From positions 310,001-374,000 of the forward strand of contig RCTD01000035.1 of NCBI GenBank assembly GCA_014898415.1: a stretch of 64,000 bases of DNA, written 5' to 3'. The position numbers and the translations under genes were made by a program. Numbering within the stretch: position 1 is the stretch's first letter; each line of letters opens with the position of its first letter. Below, piece by piece: positions 1 through 13,585 of the stretch. Below the pieces are notes generated by a model. It saw nothing but the letters and a program-made list of their open reading frames with translations. It was not told the DNA's origin and searched no databases. The DNA comes from Stromatinia cepivora. Lineage: Eukaryota; Ascomycota; Leotiomycetes; Helotiales; Sclerotiniaceae.

Positions 1-1949
1 ATATAATATTATATATATATAATCGATCAAACCGAATCAAAAATACAAATATATTATTATACTTTTTATATACAAATACTCTGATTTATAATACTCGAAT
101 TAATTAAACAATTTATAATGATCTATTGAAACCTAATTGAAATCGATAATATTCGTTTTCAATACAAAATATGGATTATATTTAATACAATTCGATATAA
201 CAACTTTTTAAAATAATATAAAAAATTCAAATTACTTACTATCTAAATAAAGATTATTGATAATAAAATTCTATTCAGGGATTTTGAACAAAAGATTTCC
301 GATTTTCTTTTACAAATAATAATAATATCTATCAAGGATTATAAGACTATAAAAGAATTTACAAATATATTTACTAAAATAGATCAAAATGAAGTTTCAT
401 TACAAAAATGAAACCAATATTATATTGAACAAAAAACTTCTATAATTATTTGTAAACTAATGGTTATTACGAATTCCTTACAATCCTTTCAAAACTTTAA
501 CAACTCCAATTTTGGAACTTCCACATTCCTGAAACCGTTTCCACCCCGGAATACCCCTTTCAGATATACTAACTTTGCCATACTCAATAATTATTCGAAC
601 TTCAAATACTTATTGCCCTTTTTCTTTCCTGAAATAATATATATATCAATATCTTATATCGATAATTTTAATAAAATCGAAATGATATAAAAAGAAGTAA
701 AAGAATTCGAAGAATATCGGGATATTGAAAAAGATTTCAATCTAAAAGTTATAATTGAAGCTATACAAAATGTTCGTTTAGAAGAAGAAAAGCGTTTAAA
801 ATTAAATATTTAGATTTTATCTTTATTCTAAACGTTATATGGGATATAAGATTTCTTAATCTAATTAAATTTATAAAAGAAAAAGCATTCACTCTTCCTT
901 ATAATTTTTTGAAAAATAATTATACTTATCGATCAAAAGTATTTATTGATTTTGAAGCAAATGGATTCGTTTTTATTAATACTATATTCTTTATTTATTT
1001 ATTTTCTAAATTTAAATTAAGAATTATATTATTTGAAGTTTCAATTAAAGTTAAAGAATATAATGATATACAAAGCCATATCATTACTTATTTTATATTC
1101 CTTAATTTAACAATCGATGATTATAAATAATCTTTTATTCTTTTTTTTATTATTGAATTAGGGAGTTATAATATTATTTTAAATAGATTTTGATTATCAA
1201 AGATTCGAACGAAATTCGATTGCTTTAATCGATATTTCGAATAACTTAAAAAAAGATTTTGTACCATTTTTTATTTGAATAATCTTTTTATTATCTAATC
1301 ATTTTTTTGTAAACAAAAGATCGATTGATTAATTCAATAAAATATTGATCGATGAGATAATCAATTCGAAGAATATTGAAATCGAAAAGATTCATAATTA
1401 AATAAATCAATTGTAATTAATAATATACAATAAAAACCTTCAAATATAAATATAATATAAATTTTTGTTGAAAAAGAAGAAATTCTGATTTCTTTCAAAT
1501 TCAATTTATTTTCTTTTCAATCAATTATATTATTATTGTAAATCTACAAATATTTTTTCTATATATTATCTGAAATTCTTGATCTATATATACTCAAATC
1601 CGATAAATTCTAATTAGAATGTAAAAGAGATGAATAAATTGAATTTTTTATTATTATTTTGAAAAAATTCGATGATGTAATAAATTTTTGATAAAACGAA
1701 TGATATATAAAAAAGAAAGTATTAATTGTTTTAATTAAATTCAAGAATATAAAAGTTCGAAAGAAATTCGATCGAGTATTGATCGAAATCGATTCAAAAT
1801 TTGAAATATTATTTGAATATCGATAATATTATCAAATCTTTTTTAAATATGAATCAAATATCTTATTTTTTAATTGATTTTATAATTATAAAATTATATT
1901 GAAAGGCAAAAGAAAACAAATTTTATATTATAATCTACTTTATAAGATG

Positions 1950-2843
1950 TCTTTAGAATAATTGGAAATTGTTAAAGAATATATTATAGATAATTTTAGT
2001 AAAGATTTTATTGAATTTAATCAAATTTCTTACATTGTATTTGTTTTATTTATCAAAAAATCCAATAATAATTTGAGATTCTATATAAACTTTAGATTAT
2101 TGAATTTTTTAATATATAAAGATCGATATCCCTTTCCTTTAATCGATGAAATATTTTCTTAACTTTTTGATATTAAAATCTTTATCAAATTCAATATTCG
2201 TCAAACTTTTCATTGTATAAAAATGGATCCTATTTCGGAAAAGTATATTACTTTTCGAATTCGATATAGATTATACAAATATAAAATTATATTATTCGGA
2301 TTAATAAATGATTTTATAATTTATTAGTATTATATAAATGATGTTTTATTCGATTACTTAAATATTTTCTGTATAATATATCTCGACAATATTCTAATCT
2401 ATTTCGAAAATAAAGAAGAATATCAAATTCATATTAAACTAATTCTCGAATAATTAGAAACTGCTGGTTTATAAACAGATCTCAAGAAATGTAAATTCAA
2501 TATTATATATACTAAATATTTGAGCTTTATTATTTCTACTAAAAGAATAGAGATAAACCCTAAAAAGATTGAAATAATTGAGAATTGGACCTTTCCAATA
2601 ATAATAAAAGGGATTCAATCATTCTTCAATTTTTGCAATTTTTATTGATGATTCATTAAAGATTATAATATAATAACGAAACCTTTTAACAAACTTATTA
2701 AAACAAATATTAAATTTGTATTCGATAAAGTATATCAAAATATATTTAATATCTTGAAGAAAAAGTTTATCTTTATTCCGCTCTTATAATATTATAATCA
2801 TCGATTTTCTTATATACTCGAAATAAATATATTTGATAGAATA
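1950..2843 (+). pseudogene. Gypsy-A reverse transcriptase and start of RNase H
   Basis: Translated with stops ignored, this reads as a Ty3/Gypsy reverse transcriptase. The segment NLRFYINFRLLN is followed by KDRYPFPLIDEIF, the usual fungal 'RFCIDYRKLN...KDRYPLPLIDE' block. Then come a degraded RT core (RIRYRLYKYKIILFGLIN) and YLDNILIYFENKEEY, the YxDD-type active-site region with D kept and the second D changed to N. The reading runs to ILEINIFDRI, where RNase H (normally ILETDASD) should start, and is cut there by the hAT insertion at 2,844. The frame resumes at 16,565. It cannot encode a working enzyme. Confidence 0.85.
2836..2843. repeat. hAT target-site duplication, left copy
   Basis: The 8-bp sequence ATAGAATA directly precedes the left terminal inverted repeat and recurs at 16,557-16,564 directly after the right one. 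An 8-bp duplication is the hallmark of hAT transposases. Confidence 0.93.
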
Positions 2844-2856
2844 CAGGGCTGGGCAC

Positions 2857-3020
2857 TGGGTAGGGTATACCCGGGGTAACCCGGGGTATAACCCGGCCGG
2901 TATTACACCCAACTCTATCTTTATGAGGTAGGGTAATCACTTTGTAGATTGTTTGGGTATTTAGGGTATTTATAAGATATGTAATATATATTGGGGATAT
3001 TTGGGGGTATATTTGAAAGA
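2857..3020. repeat. hAT left subterminal GGGTA-rich region
   Basis: Just inside the left inverted repeat are clustered GGGTA/TACCC units (for example GGGTAGGGTATACCC and two GGGGTAACCC-like units), thinning out toward 3,020. The matching region inside the right end (16,440-16,543) has the same units. By analogy with other hAT elements these are likely transposase-binding subterminal repeats; that role is inference. Confidence 0.6.
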
Positions 3021-3390
3021 TTATAAGTATTATAGAATAATGGTTTTTTACTCAAATCATAGTATAATTTTGAAATCAAATAGGGAAAAAATGAAGATAT
3101 ATTATTTGTTTATTCTAAAATAACTGTTGATAACTTTTATATAGTTTCTTTAAAAGCTCTATTTCTACAATTTTCTCGTTTTTTCTATTTTGCCTGTCAA
3201 TCCTTTATTACTTTATATTCTTGAATATTATATATAGCTTTTATTACCTCTTTAGTCTTTTTTATTTTAGCTTCTTTAATACAATATTCTTGAAATGTAG
3301 AATCAAGAATAATAATAATTTTCTCGATTTCAATATCATTATCATTACTATTATTATCAATATCAACAATCTCAATATCTTCTTTTTTTT
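3021..3390. other. hAT interior, A/T-rich
   Basis: Between the subterminal repeats and the Copia-A target site. Only A/T-rich sequence with no recognisable domain. It should join to 13,902 onward once Copia-A is removed. Confidence 0.5.
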
Positions 3391-3395
3391 CTTTT

Positions 3396-3704
3396 TGTCA
3401 CGGAAAGCCTTGTGATCCCCTGTATCTTATGAAGGATCAAAGCGTATGCTTTCCAATCGGAATGAAAGATCTATTAGCCCTTACCAATCTACCAATTTAT
3501 AAGGTGATCCTGATATCCTAATAAATAAAGGTCTAGTTTAATTAAGGTGTATATCGGTTAGATAATTATTCATTTGTTCTATATATATAGTTCTTGATTC
3601 ATATAATCAAGGGCAAATCATTCAATTCTTTCATTTTATTAATCATATGTATCACCTATTCCTTGATCCTTGAAAATGCTTTGTAATTATATTATTCTAT
3701 AATA
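3396..3704 (+). repeat. Copia-A 5' LTR
   Basis: 309 bp, aligns end to end with 13,586-13,896. Shared landmarks include CTTTATAAGGTGATCCTGAT-type sequence, the run TTCTATATATATAG and TAATCAAGGGCAA. Its left third keeps more C/G than the right third. Confidence 0.9.
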
Positions 3705-5290
3705 ATTATAAATCTAATAATCTTTAAATCTATATAACTTTTTATTTGATGATTATTAAATATTCAAAGGATTATTCTTAAAATATTATTTCTATTTTAT
3801 CTATAATTCAATATTTATATTAATTTAATTATTTTCATTCAATATAACAAAAAATCAAAACGATCTTCTTCTTATAATCCATATTTAATAACCAGAATGA
3901 TATCTATACTTGAAAAATAAATATTAAATTCAAGGAATCTGGGATTCAATCAATCCAGAGAACGATTTATTTGTTTTTATATTAGCGATATCTATTTCAA
4001 GCTTCAATCTAATGAATAAGTTTATCTATATTCAGGTTGATTGGTTTTCAATTAAATCATTTGTTTTACCTTTTATTATCGATCTCCAAATCAAATATAA
4101 TCAAAAGAAACAAACTCAATATCAAAAGAAATTCTCGGAATATCTTATAGCAATCCAATCCAAAAAAGATACAAATAGAAATACAAAGATGAAAAATTCT
4201 GATAATAATATATCAGGATCTACTTCTAATAGATTCATTACTTCATTTTCAATTATTTTTCAAGAAATTTCCTTTGAGTTTGTTTTTTTTCAATTGGAGT
4301 ATCGATATTGATAACAAGAATATATATAAAATTATAAGACTTTCTAGGAAGTTTATAAATAGATCGAATCGTCAATTGATCAAATACATTTTATAAAGCT
4401 ATTTATTCTCAATCAAGATATTATAGCTTTTTCATTTAAGATAATTATCAATATATTCAAAAAGAAATTTGTATTTACAATAATTATTATTAAGTTCGTA
4501 ATACTACAAGAATATCAATCTATTCTAGTATAAACCTTGTTCAACAGAATTAACTCTATCAAATAGTATAAGGATTGAATTATAATCTATACCAAAGCTT
4601 TTGTATACAAAATTATTAAAGTATAGAATGAAATCGTTATCAATACTTTTCTACAAATTATTAATATTAGGATATTCCCAATCTGAATAAATATTATAAT
4701 TATATAAATCGAAATGAACAATCAATTCGGATTATCCAATTTTTCATTCAAACAATTCGGAGATATTTTTGAAGGATTAATCTTTCAGGATTCTATTTCT
4801 TCAAAAACTAAAAGAGAAATATATTCTATATTTACTTTTTTTCAAAATAATAAAAAGTTTAAAAAGAATAAAAAGAATATTAATTTTAAAAGTAATCAAA
4901 GGATCAAGAAGATTTAGGAATATTCTTATAAAACCGAATCTGAATAGAATAATGAAATTAATTATAATTATATTACTCATAATTGCAAAATCATAAAATT
5001 AGTATTCATTAAAAGAACCAATTCATTATTCAAAAGAATATTCAATGAAAATGAGCTACAAATAATTAGGAATCGAACAAGATTGTATTTATAAAAGCAA
5101 TTTTATTTTAATTGAATTAAAAGGAAATAAATAAAAAGTTCTATTGATCCTTTAAAATCTTCAATCAACATTACTATTTTGAATACTCGATACAATTAAT
5201 TAAGAATATACTTTATAACAATAAAAGTATATTATTTGTTCAATAATATTTTATTCGATAATTATAATATTATATATATTATAAACGATA
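3705..5290 (+). pseudogene. Copia-A gag region
   Basis: By position (after the 5' LTR, before protease) this is gag. Open stretches at 4,012-4,311 and 4,714-4,917 encode polar, Lys/Asn-rich peptides with no motif I can name. The many lysines are expected if Glu codons became Lys through G-to-A changes. No zinc knuckle is legible. Confidence 0.5.
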
Positions 5291-5332
5291 ACCGATTTCC
5301 CTACATCGTGCACGACCCCACATCTTGCACAC
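5291..5332. repeat. pogo/Fot1 left terminal inverted repeat
   Basis: 42 bp. It matches the reverse complement of 7,435-7,476 except at five positions, all C/T or G/A. It is one of the few GC-balanced patches in the block. Confidence 0.92.
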
Positions 5333-6239
5333 CCCTCATATTCCTATTATGATCACTTCAAAATTCGATATTAATTATAAATTATAAGATATAAAACTAT
5401 AATTCTTTTTGAACAATAAAGAGATATAATATTATCCTATAAAATTAAAAAACCTTTATATTTTCAATTTCGACGAAACCTTGATATATCGCCCGGTCTT
5501 TGAATATAATACCCCCCCCTCTCCTTTTACTATTGATTTATCAATCTCTATAACATTATAATCTTTTATAGCTTCTTAAAATATTAGATCTATAATAGAA
5601 AAACGTTTTTGAATTATTTGTATTCTTTTAATAAAAGATATTAATGATTTCCGAACTCTTTTCACCCTCTTTTTGATATCATATACAATTTGATAATCGA
5701 TTTCCCTTTATATTACCCTTTCTTTAATCGCTTTATTCTTCTATTCCTTTTCAATTTTCTTTTCGGTTTTCTTTTGTTTTTTTAGTTTTCTTCTTCTATT
5801 CAACAATTAATACTTTTATCGATTAATAGGTTTTAGTTCTTTCAATTTACAAAAGGAAATATAAAAAAGCATCTCCATCTTCCTCTTTTATTAAATTTAA
5901 ATATTTAGAATGGATTCTTTTCTTTCTTTTGATCTTTAAAACTTCTTCTAAATCTTTTGCTCTATACAATTGGATATTAATATTAATTATATATATAAAT
6001 ACAATCTTAAAAAGCTTTTGAGTAATATCGGGATTCTATTTAAAACGAAATTCTAATTTGAAATAATAAAGAGTTTTAATTATATATAATGTTTTTATTT
6101 TATTTTCTATAAATTGTATCGATATAAATAGTATAAGGGTTTATTTTAATTCGATATTATAAATAATAATATTCTTATTTATAGAATAAATACTAGCTTT
6201 TTCGAAAGATTTCAGGATATTATGAATAATAATAGATTG

Positions 6240-6890
6240 AGCCTAAGTAATCTTAAATATCATTCAAAAGTTATATTTCGATATTTTAATGATATTTTTG
6301 CTTTTGTGTATTAGATTATTGAGTTCTATATTATAATTTATCGAAAAAGGAAGGAAATAATCTATATTAAAAGATTGAAATCGATATATAAAGTAAAAGG
6401 GGAAAATCAATAAAATGATCTTCAATTCGTTACATTTCGATATAAATTCTATATTTATATGATTAAAATGATTATCTACAATCAATAGACGATATCCTTT
6501 CCCTACTTTTGAACGAATATAGCATTGAAAGATCTTATTAAATCAAATAAAGCCGAATATATTCGACAATTATTTATTGCTTGAAACTCCGAAATAAATT
6601 TGATCCTTCACTCCTATCTTATCAATCTATATATCCTGTAGATCTTCAGATTCCCTTTTATAAATTAAAGTAAATAGAATAACTGTACCATCAATATATA
6701 TATATACTAAAAGAATGATAAACTCTCTCAATCCATTTTGTCTAGCTTTCATAGTTCTATTATAATTATATATATTAATATTCATTATCCTTTTTATAAT
6801 CCTTCCTAAACTAATTATAAAGCTCTTCTTATTCCAATTGTATATATTTTTGGATGATATATTATATTTTGTAATTATTTTTATCAATTA
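6240..6890 (-). pseudogene. pogo/Fot1 DDE transposase (catalytic part)
   Basis: Two open segments on the minus strand match the fungal Fot1/pogo DDE domain. Segment 6,887-6,627 includes ISSKNIYNWNKKSFIISLG (normally 'IYNFDEKGF.IG.G', so the first catalytic D appears as N) and ends RESEDLQDI. Segment 6,485-6,264 begins MIVDNHFNHINIEFISKCNE, the 'L.VDGHGSH...F...C..H.I' block with the second D kept. The N-terminal DNA-binding part (toward 7,430) and C terminus (toward 5,500) are too eroded to delimit. It is inactive. Confidence 0.82.
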
Positions 6891-7434
6891 AATGAAAAAA
6901 AGAAAGGTATTAATATAACTCTTTTAAATAATAAAATTCAACAATAATATAAAATAATTCAAATCAGATTATAAAAATATTCAAATACAGCAATATTATC
7001 AGTTTTCACATACAAATTATCAATATATCAGAGATATCGATTTTGAAGATATATTTTATACTTTTTCATGAAATTTGTTGTTTAGTTTTTTTCTAGAAAA
7101 TAGTCTATGATCTTTTCCGTAAGATTTTTGATTATATAATTTGTAGGGGATATAGATCTTTATATTAATTTATTAATTTGATCAATTAAAACCTCTTTTT
7201 ATTCTTTTGAAAAAGATTAATGAATTTTAGTATATACAATATTATAGAAAATAGTTTTGCTTTTATAATATCAAAAAAGTATTGAATAATTGATTTTGAA
7301 GAAATTTGTTATTTGAATATATTTAGGGTACTCTTCCCCTTTAATTTGAATTAATGCAAACTTCATATAAATTTTTGAAGATATATCATCATTATATCCG
7401 TCTATAGTAGTTGATATTTTATAAAATTAAAAGT

Positions 7435-7476
7435 GTGTACAAAATGTGGGGTCGTATATGATGTAGGGAAATCGGT
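7435..7476. repeat. pogo/Fot1 right terminal inverted repeat
   Basis: 42 bp partner of 5,291-5,332. Relative to the left copy it carries the A/T state at all five differing sites, so this copy is the more mutated one. Confidence 0.92.
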
Positions 7477-7478
7477 TA

Positions 7479-8995
7479 TATCTTTATTGAATAATCATCA
7501 ATATCGATTATCCGATCCCAATGATTTTGTAGAAACAGATATTTCCAGTTTCCAAATCTTAAAATACAGAATTCATATTATCAAAAGGATCATCAAAAAA
7601 GAAAATTACTTTAATAATAATCTAATTTTAAATGATATAATATTCATCCTTAGTTTTTATATCAATATCGTTTTGGAAATTCGATTGAAGAAAACCGACC
7701 TATAGTTTTTAGAATATGATTATATTTTTTGTAAAAAAGATTATACAAATAGTATAATAATTGTTCAATATATTTATACTGAAAATCTTGTATTCTTAGA
7801 ATACAAATCATTTTCTATTTATTCAAATACTTTTTTATTTATTTTTATAAACAATCCTTTTATAATATATCCAATAATAAATAGAAAAATAAATAAAGCA
7901 TTTTATTGTTCTTATAATTCATTTCTCCTAAAAAAAGATATAAATAAAATATAATATAAACACTTTAAATATTTAGAAAAAAAAGCTTTTAAATATTTAG
8001 AAAAAAAAGCTTTTAAATATTTAGTATTTGTAATATAAAACATCAAAATAAAAGATATCATTTATTTCAATTATATCGATTATATTTATATTTATACAAA
8101 GCAAATCATTTCTTATACTCCAAATGATTGCTAATCATTTCGGCTCTTCTACAAAATCCAATAAAATCTTTTTGATTTCGATAAAAAATATAATAATATA
8201 TTATAACTTCTATTAATCAAAAAAATATATTATAATAAAATCTTTTCATATTCAATTTATTACAAAATATACAATAAAGTATTTACAATCATTCAAAGCT
8301 TTGTAATCTAGATTCATTATAAATATAATCTAACGATTGTAATGATCAAATAGGATAATGATATATTTGTTATTGGAATTATAGAAATAATATTATTTAA
8401 GAAATAAATCAAGTAAGAAAATATCGAATTCGAATTATCCCTGTTTCATATATATAAATCCAATAAAAGATCAAAGTGTATAGAATAAGAAATAATTACA
8501 AAATAAATAAAAATACAAATTATAACAGATTTACTGGATAAATTATAGATAGAAATAATACAAACTGCTACTTATTTATATAATATAAATCCTTTGAAGG
8601 CCAAATCCTTCAAATCGCCTAATAAAATATTCGATATATAATTCTGTGATTACCTTTATAAAAATAATCCCTTATTTGTAAAGAAAATATCTAACGATTT
8701 CTATTCCAATTGGAATAGAATCTATAGATATGAATACCGAGTTTACCTTTTGAATAAGAATAGAAAAACTGAAATTAATAGGAAATGATATAAAACCAAT
8801 CCTCAAATATATATTAGATATTTAATGAGTTATATCCTAAGTATATTGATCTACTATATATGGATACCTAAATTCAATAGAATTATTATTATTCGAAATA
8901 TAATGTTCAATAAAGAATTCATTTATTGTATAAATTTAATTAATCGAATAATTGATATTTATATTACAGAAGAGTTTAAATAATTTGTTAAAATT
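7479..8995 (+). pseudogene. Copia-A protease and integrase
   Basis: The reading starts SLLNNHQYRLSDPNDF, followed by IIFILSFYINIVLEIRLKK, the fungal Copia protease/pre-integrase block (normally '..V.FVPGFHINIVSE.RL'). Later pieces include LFDFDKKY, IIQTATYLYNINPLKAK and an IN/RT linker near 8,830-8,995 with IIIIRNIMFNKEF (normally 'VI.TRNVTFDE..F'). An open stretch at 7,433-7,705 begins within the pogo inverted repeat. Many stops interrupt the rest. The exact protein ends are not defined. Confidence 0.75.
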
Positions 8996-10369
8996 TTTGA
9001 TTTACAAAATTATATTGAAATAAATGAAATGATTATTCAAAACAAGAATAATTATAATAATTTCATTTATCTATTTATTTTTATGGATCGAAAAGTCTTT
9101 AATTTATTCATCAAATATATTTTAGATCTATTGTTTACAAATAAACTGGTTTTGGGGGTAGATATAAATTTAGGGGATGATAATAGAAATAAAGAAATTG
9201 ATCTAAAATTATTCAATTTATTTAATCCTTTAAATAGTAAGGATAAGGTATATAATGAAGATATACAAATATTGATCAATTCTTTTATTAAAGAAATTGA
9301 AGAAATCGATTTTTTTATTGAAAAATAATTATATTTTGTAAATAAAGATATTAATATTGTTCAAGAAAATGTTTATAATAATAATACAGATCCTGATTTT
9401 ATTGAATATATTAATATAGGGAATATAAAGTATAAATCTATTAATTGTATTATTGAAGTTCTTTATAATATATATAAAAGTAATTCAAAGATTATTTTAA
9501 TCAATCAATCTCAATATTCCAAAAGGAAGTATATATATTAAAATAATCAATCAAAATATTCTATAAAGAAAATCCAATTATTATAAAGATTGCTATGCTT
9601 TATATATTCATTTGATCAATTTATAAAGGATTCATAGATTTATAATCTCGAATAGATATTTAAGAGAATTTGTATTATAAAGATTGAAATACTCAGAGCT
9701 TAGATCAATCCATTTGAATTTCAATTATACAATTATTATTCAGAATCATTTCTTTTTCGAAAATCATTTAACTTTTGTATTCTAAAGTAATTAGTATATA
9801 TATAAAGGCAATTGTATATATAATAATATCATCAAAAAAGCAATTCTAATGCTGAATTTTATATAAAAATTATTATATTTTAAAAAATAAATTCAATAGG
9901 ATTACTTTGTTTAAATAATTTTCATTCTATATTTTGGTTTAATTAACAAAGAATAGATGATATAGAAGAATGTTTTTAATTTGTAATAGTTCATAGTATA
10001 ATCATTATTGAAATTGAAGTAAAACCATTATTATCTTCTATTTGATCTACAATTAATGGATTATAAGCAATACTATTTCTTCGAATTTATATATTCATAA
10101 TTCCAAAATTACTTCGTTTTTATTACTAATTAAAAGATTATCAAATAGGATATTGATTCAAATAGGATTACGATCTTGAGATTAATAACCTAAAGATTAG
10201 GAAAACCTAATATGAAATCAATTCTGGATTGGAATTTATAAAACCAATTTTCTTTCAATAGATATTTATATATAAATATAATGATCAAAATCTAATTATT
10301 CATTATCGTTTATATTTAATAATATAAAAAGATCTTTAAATTAAAAATACTATTAAGATTATTTATATT
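8996..10369 (+). pseudogene. Copia-A linker between integrase and reverse transcriptase
   Basis: Lies between two recognised Copia domains, so it should encode the variable linker and first RT segment. A 99-codon open stretch at 9,029-9,328 is rich in acidic and polar residues. Beyond that I recognise no motif. Confidence 0.45.
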
Positions 10370-11640
10370 ACTATATTAGTAAATCGATTATTCCGAATTG
10401 TAATAGCAATTGTTATTAAATACAATCTCAAAACAAAGTAATATAATATAATTAATACTTTTGTTAATACTCTATATAATTCTTTCAATATTTCAATTAT
10501 ATATTATTTATCTAATAAATACAAAATCCCAAATAAAAATGTTATAATCGATTGAGTTTTGTATAGTCTATAAGATTCTCTAGTTATATAATTTAAGGAT
10601 TTTATTTGAATACTTGAAAAACTAGAATTGGTATAATACAAAAAGAAACTATATTTATATATTAATTCAGAGTATATTATTATAATTTTTTTCTTTGTAA
10701 ATAATGTTTAGATTATTTATTATAAGAAAAACAAATCAGTTATTATAAAGATCATTGAAAAAATCAAAGCTATATATAAATTACAAGATCTAAGAAATAT
10801 TAAATGGTTTCTAAATATATGTATACTTTATAATCGATTTAAGAAAAAGTTATAATTAATTTATAATATATATATTAAGAAGATTGCTAAGAAATTCAAA
10901 GCAATAAATAGGATAGTAAGTATATTACTTTCGATAATAATATTTCGGAAAAATCAGGATCAAATTCCTATATATATTATAAAAATATATCAAAAGAAAG
11001 TAAACTTAATATTATATATTATAATCATTATAAAAACGGATATATTATTTGCTGTTTTACAATTGAATTATTATTTGATCAATTTATTAAATAATTATAT
11101 AAAAACTATTAATTACTATTTATAATATCTATAGAATATAAAATATTTTATAATCTAATATAATAATGATCAAATATTATAATTTTTTGTTTTCTCAAAT
11201 ATTTCTTTTATAGATGATTTAGATATTTATCGATTATTTTAGGGGTATATTATATTCCTTTTTGGTAATTTAATTGTATAGAAAATGTTTAAACAAAATA
11301 TTATAACCATCTCGATTATCGAAATAGAATTTCTCGGAATCGAATATATATCAAAAGAAATTATAACAATCCTATATTTCTTAAAAAAGATTGATTTAGT
11401 AATGAAAGAATTTATAACGATTTTTTACAATAATTAACAAATAATCAAATTAGTGGTTAATAAGAACGAATAGATTATTACAAAACTATATCATATCGAT
11501 ATCCAAAATATATAGTTATATCAAGAATATTCAAAAGGGAATTTTTATATAATCTATTTATTGATCATTAATATAATTGTTGATAAGTTTATCAAAAACC
11601 TTATAAAACAAAAGTTCGAATACTTTTGATTTCTTTTTAA
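10370..11640 (+). pseudogene. Copia-A reverse transcriptase and RNase H
   Basis: Read through stops, the plus strand gives FRIVIAIVIKYNLKTK (fungal Copia 'R.LMAIAA.Y.LE..Q.DV.NAF') and, near 10,690, FFFVNNV (the YVDD active site, both D read as N). It continues IKAIYKLQDLRNIKWFLNI ('..YK...G...WFLGI'), YIKKIAKKF, and the RNase H tail ITTISIIEIEFLG-like and YHIDIQNIWLY-like (normally 'KHIDI...WLR'). Order and motifs are diagnostic of Ty1/Copia. It is dead. Confidence 0.85.
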
Positions 11641-13585
11641 TCTATAAAATATAAATAATAGGATTATAAAGTTTGAATAATAACGATTATAAAGCTTGAA
11701 TAATGATAATCTGAATTATAAAGTTTAAATAACAACAATCTGGAATTTGTAATTCTTTTTTTTGATATAAATGAAATAAATCCTATTTGGTATTTCAAAT
11801 TATTATATTTTTCTATAATATACTTTAATTCGTATATTTTATATCTATTGGAAAACAAAGAACAATTAAAGCCGATTATTTCTTCACTTTTCATTTTTTT
11901 ATCCTCGAAGAAAAATAAGCTTCTTTTTAAATTCAATAATTTAAAGTTCAAATAAAAAAGTCTTTAAATTATTTGTAATAATTAAAGAACAAAAAACAAT
12001 TAAAATAACCGGAGTTATTGATATTATTAATATTATAAGAATTAAAGAACTATCTTTTCTTTCCTTTTTTTTGAATATATTATTTATTCTTTTCTTCTTT
12101 TTTTCTTCATTATTCTTTCTCTTTCATCCTCATTATCGTTTTCCGAAATTATAATGTATTTCTTCTATTTAGCTTTTCAAGAATTCTAATAAATAATACA
12201 ACGAAAAGAAAGAGAACAATGATATAAAGACGAAAGAACAACTTTTCTTTTCTTTTCGATCTTTAATATCATCTTCATTGTAATTCTGTATCCTTATTTG
12301 GATTATACAATCAATGATCAATATATTATAAAGATAAGGAATAAATAAAAAACTTATTTTCGAATTTTGCTAATAAACAGTAATATAATAATCTATTAAA
12401 GGATAAAGGAAAATCGATAAAAGAATACACAAATAAATACTACAATTCCAATACCAATAATTATTCAGTTTAAAAAAATCAATAAAATATTTATTATAGA
12501 AATTATATCTTCCAATAATCAACAATTTTATATATCGAATATATAAATGATCGTTTTTTTTTTTACGATTTCCTTTATTTTTTGTTTTAACTAAAAAATC
12601 AGCAATTTTCGATAACCTTTTTTCTCTTTTTTCTTTATTTAATTTATCATCCAAAAAATCCAATATCGAAGAATCAAATAGATCGTTATTATTAAATAAA
12701 GAAACCCTTTCTCTTTTTTTTCCTTTATCAAACAATCTTTATTTCAATAATTATAAATATAGAATTAATAAAACCTTTCAATTATATAATAGAATTCAAA
12801 AACGAAATCTATCTTCAAATTACTATTTGAATCTATAATAGGTAATTGATTATAACGAATAATAATTCCTTTAATAAAAAAAAGCAGTTTTTAAAATAAA
12901 TGATTATATATTATTCTAGAAATAGATTTAATTAAATTATGTTTTCAAAGATTGATATTTTGGTTTATTATCTGCATTAAATTTATTAATTCTTTTTGTT
13001 CGATTTGATAATCCTTCGAAAAAGTATTGGAATTTTCTTTTATATTCGATTCTTTCAAAGTTTTCTTTTCAATTATTGTTTGCTTAGTACAATTGAGATT
13101 CGTTTGTTTAGCCTTTTTAGATCCTGAAATCTTAAATATAATAATAATCAATAAGAATTTGATTAAGACAAAAATGAGAATACGAAGAAAAGGATCTATA
13201 TACTTTTAAAAAATTCATTCATTTTATTTCGTTATCGTGATTAATATATTGTAGTTTAGCAACTATATACATTCTCAATTGCTATATTACAGAATCGATC
13301 ATTTATTTATATTCTTCCAACAGAAAACTTTCTTTTTATTATTCAAAATCTTGATTTCGAAGAATATTATAAATAGTAAGTTAAAGACCAAAAGAAATTT
13401 GTAATTTATATATAATCAAATTCTTTTTTATTCTAAGAATACCAAAATCATTTCAGATTTATACATTATATTATTCCTTTGTTAATATCTATTTATAATC
13501 GTTTTATATATTTATTTACAAATTATATAAATTATCATTTTCTATATCTTTCCATTTATTTCAAATCATCTTTTGATTTAAAGAG
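11641..13585 (-). other. Copia-A extra region with antisense ORFs
   Basis: About 1.9 kb between RNase H and the 3' LTR. Three minus-strand ORFs with ATG are visible: 13,151-12,945 (68 aa), 12,735-12,370 (121 aa) and 11,951-11,664 (95 aa). The 121-aa ORF starts MFDKGKKRERVSLFNNNDLF, has many Lys where Glu would be expected before G-to-A change, and ends in a hydrophobic stretch. Staying open for 121 codons in such A/T-rich DNA suggests a former gene. It could be an antisense ORF belonging to the element or a captured gene. I do not recognise it. Confidence 0.4.

Larger units (their letters stand above)
1..2843 (+). mobile_element. Gypsy-A chromovirus, left part (degenerate)
   Basis: A Ty3/Gypsy LTR retrotransposon on the plus strand, read through many stop codons. 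The reverse transcriptase starts near 1,962. Bases 1-1,950 should be its gag/protease part, but I recognise no domain there, and no 5' LTR is visible, so the element probably starts outside the window. Its reading resumes after the hAT insertion (RNase H and integrase from 16,565) and after a solo LTR (chromodomain from 18,187). Dense TAA/TAG/TGA stops and near-absence of C and G outside a few contexts fit RIP. Confidence 0.8.
5291..7476 (-). mobile_element. pogo/Fot1-like DNA transposon nested in Copia-A
   Basis: 2,186 bp bounded by 42-bp terminal inverted repeats (5,291-5,332 and 7,435-7,476) that start ACCGATTTCCCTACATC and differ only by five transitions. TA lies on both sides (5,289-5,290; 7,477-7,478), as for Tc1/mariner-superfamily insertion. 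The minus strand encodes a degenerate DDE transposase. The element sits at the start of the Copia-A protease region, whose reading resumes right after 7,478. It is the innermost layer of the nest. Confidence 0.92.

Noticed and set aside
460..690. 76-codon plus-strand ORF in the A/T block
   Set aside because: No similarity to gag or protease motifs; hydrophobic and Asn-rich content follows from base composition.
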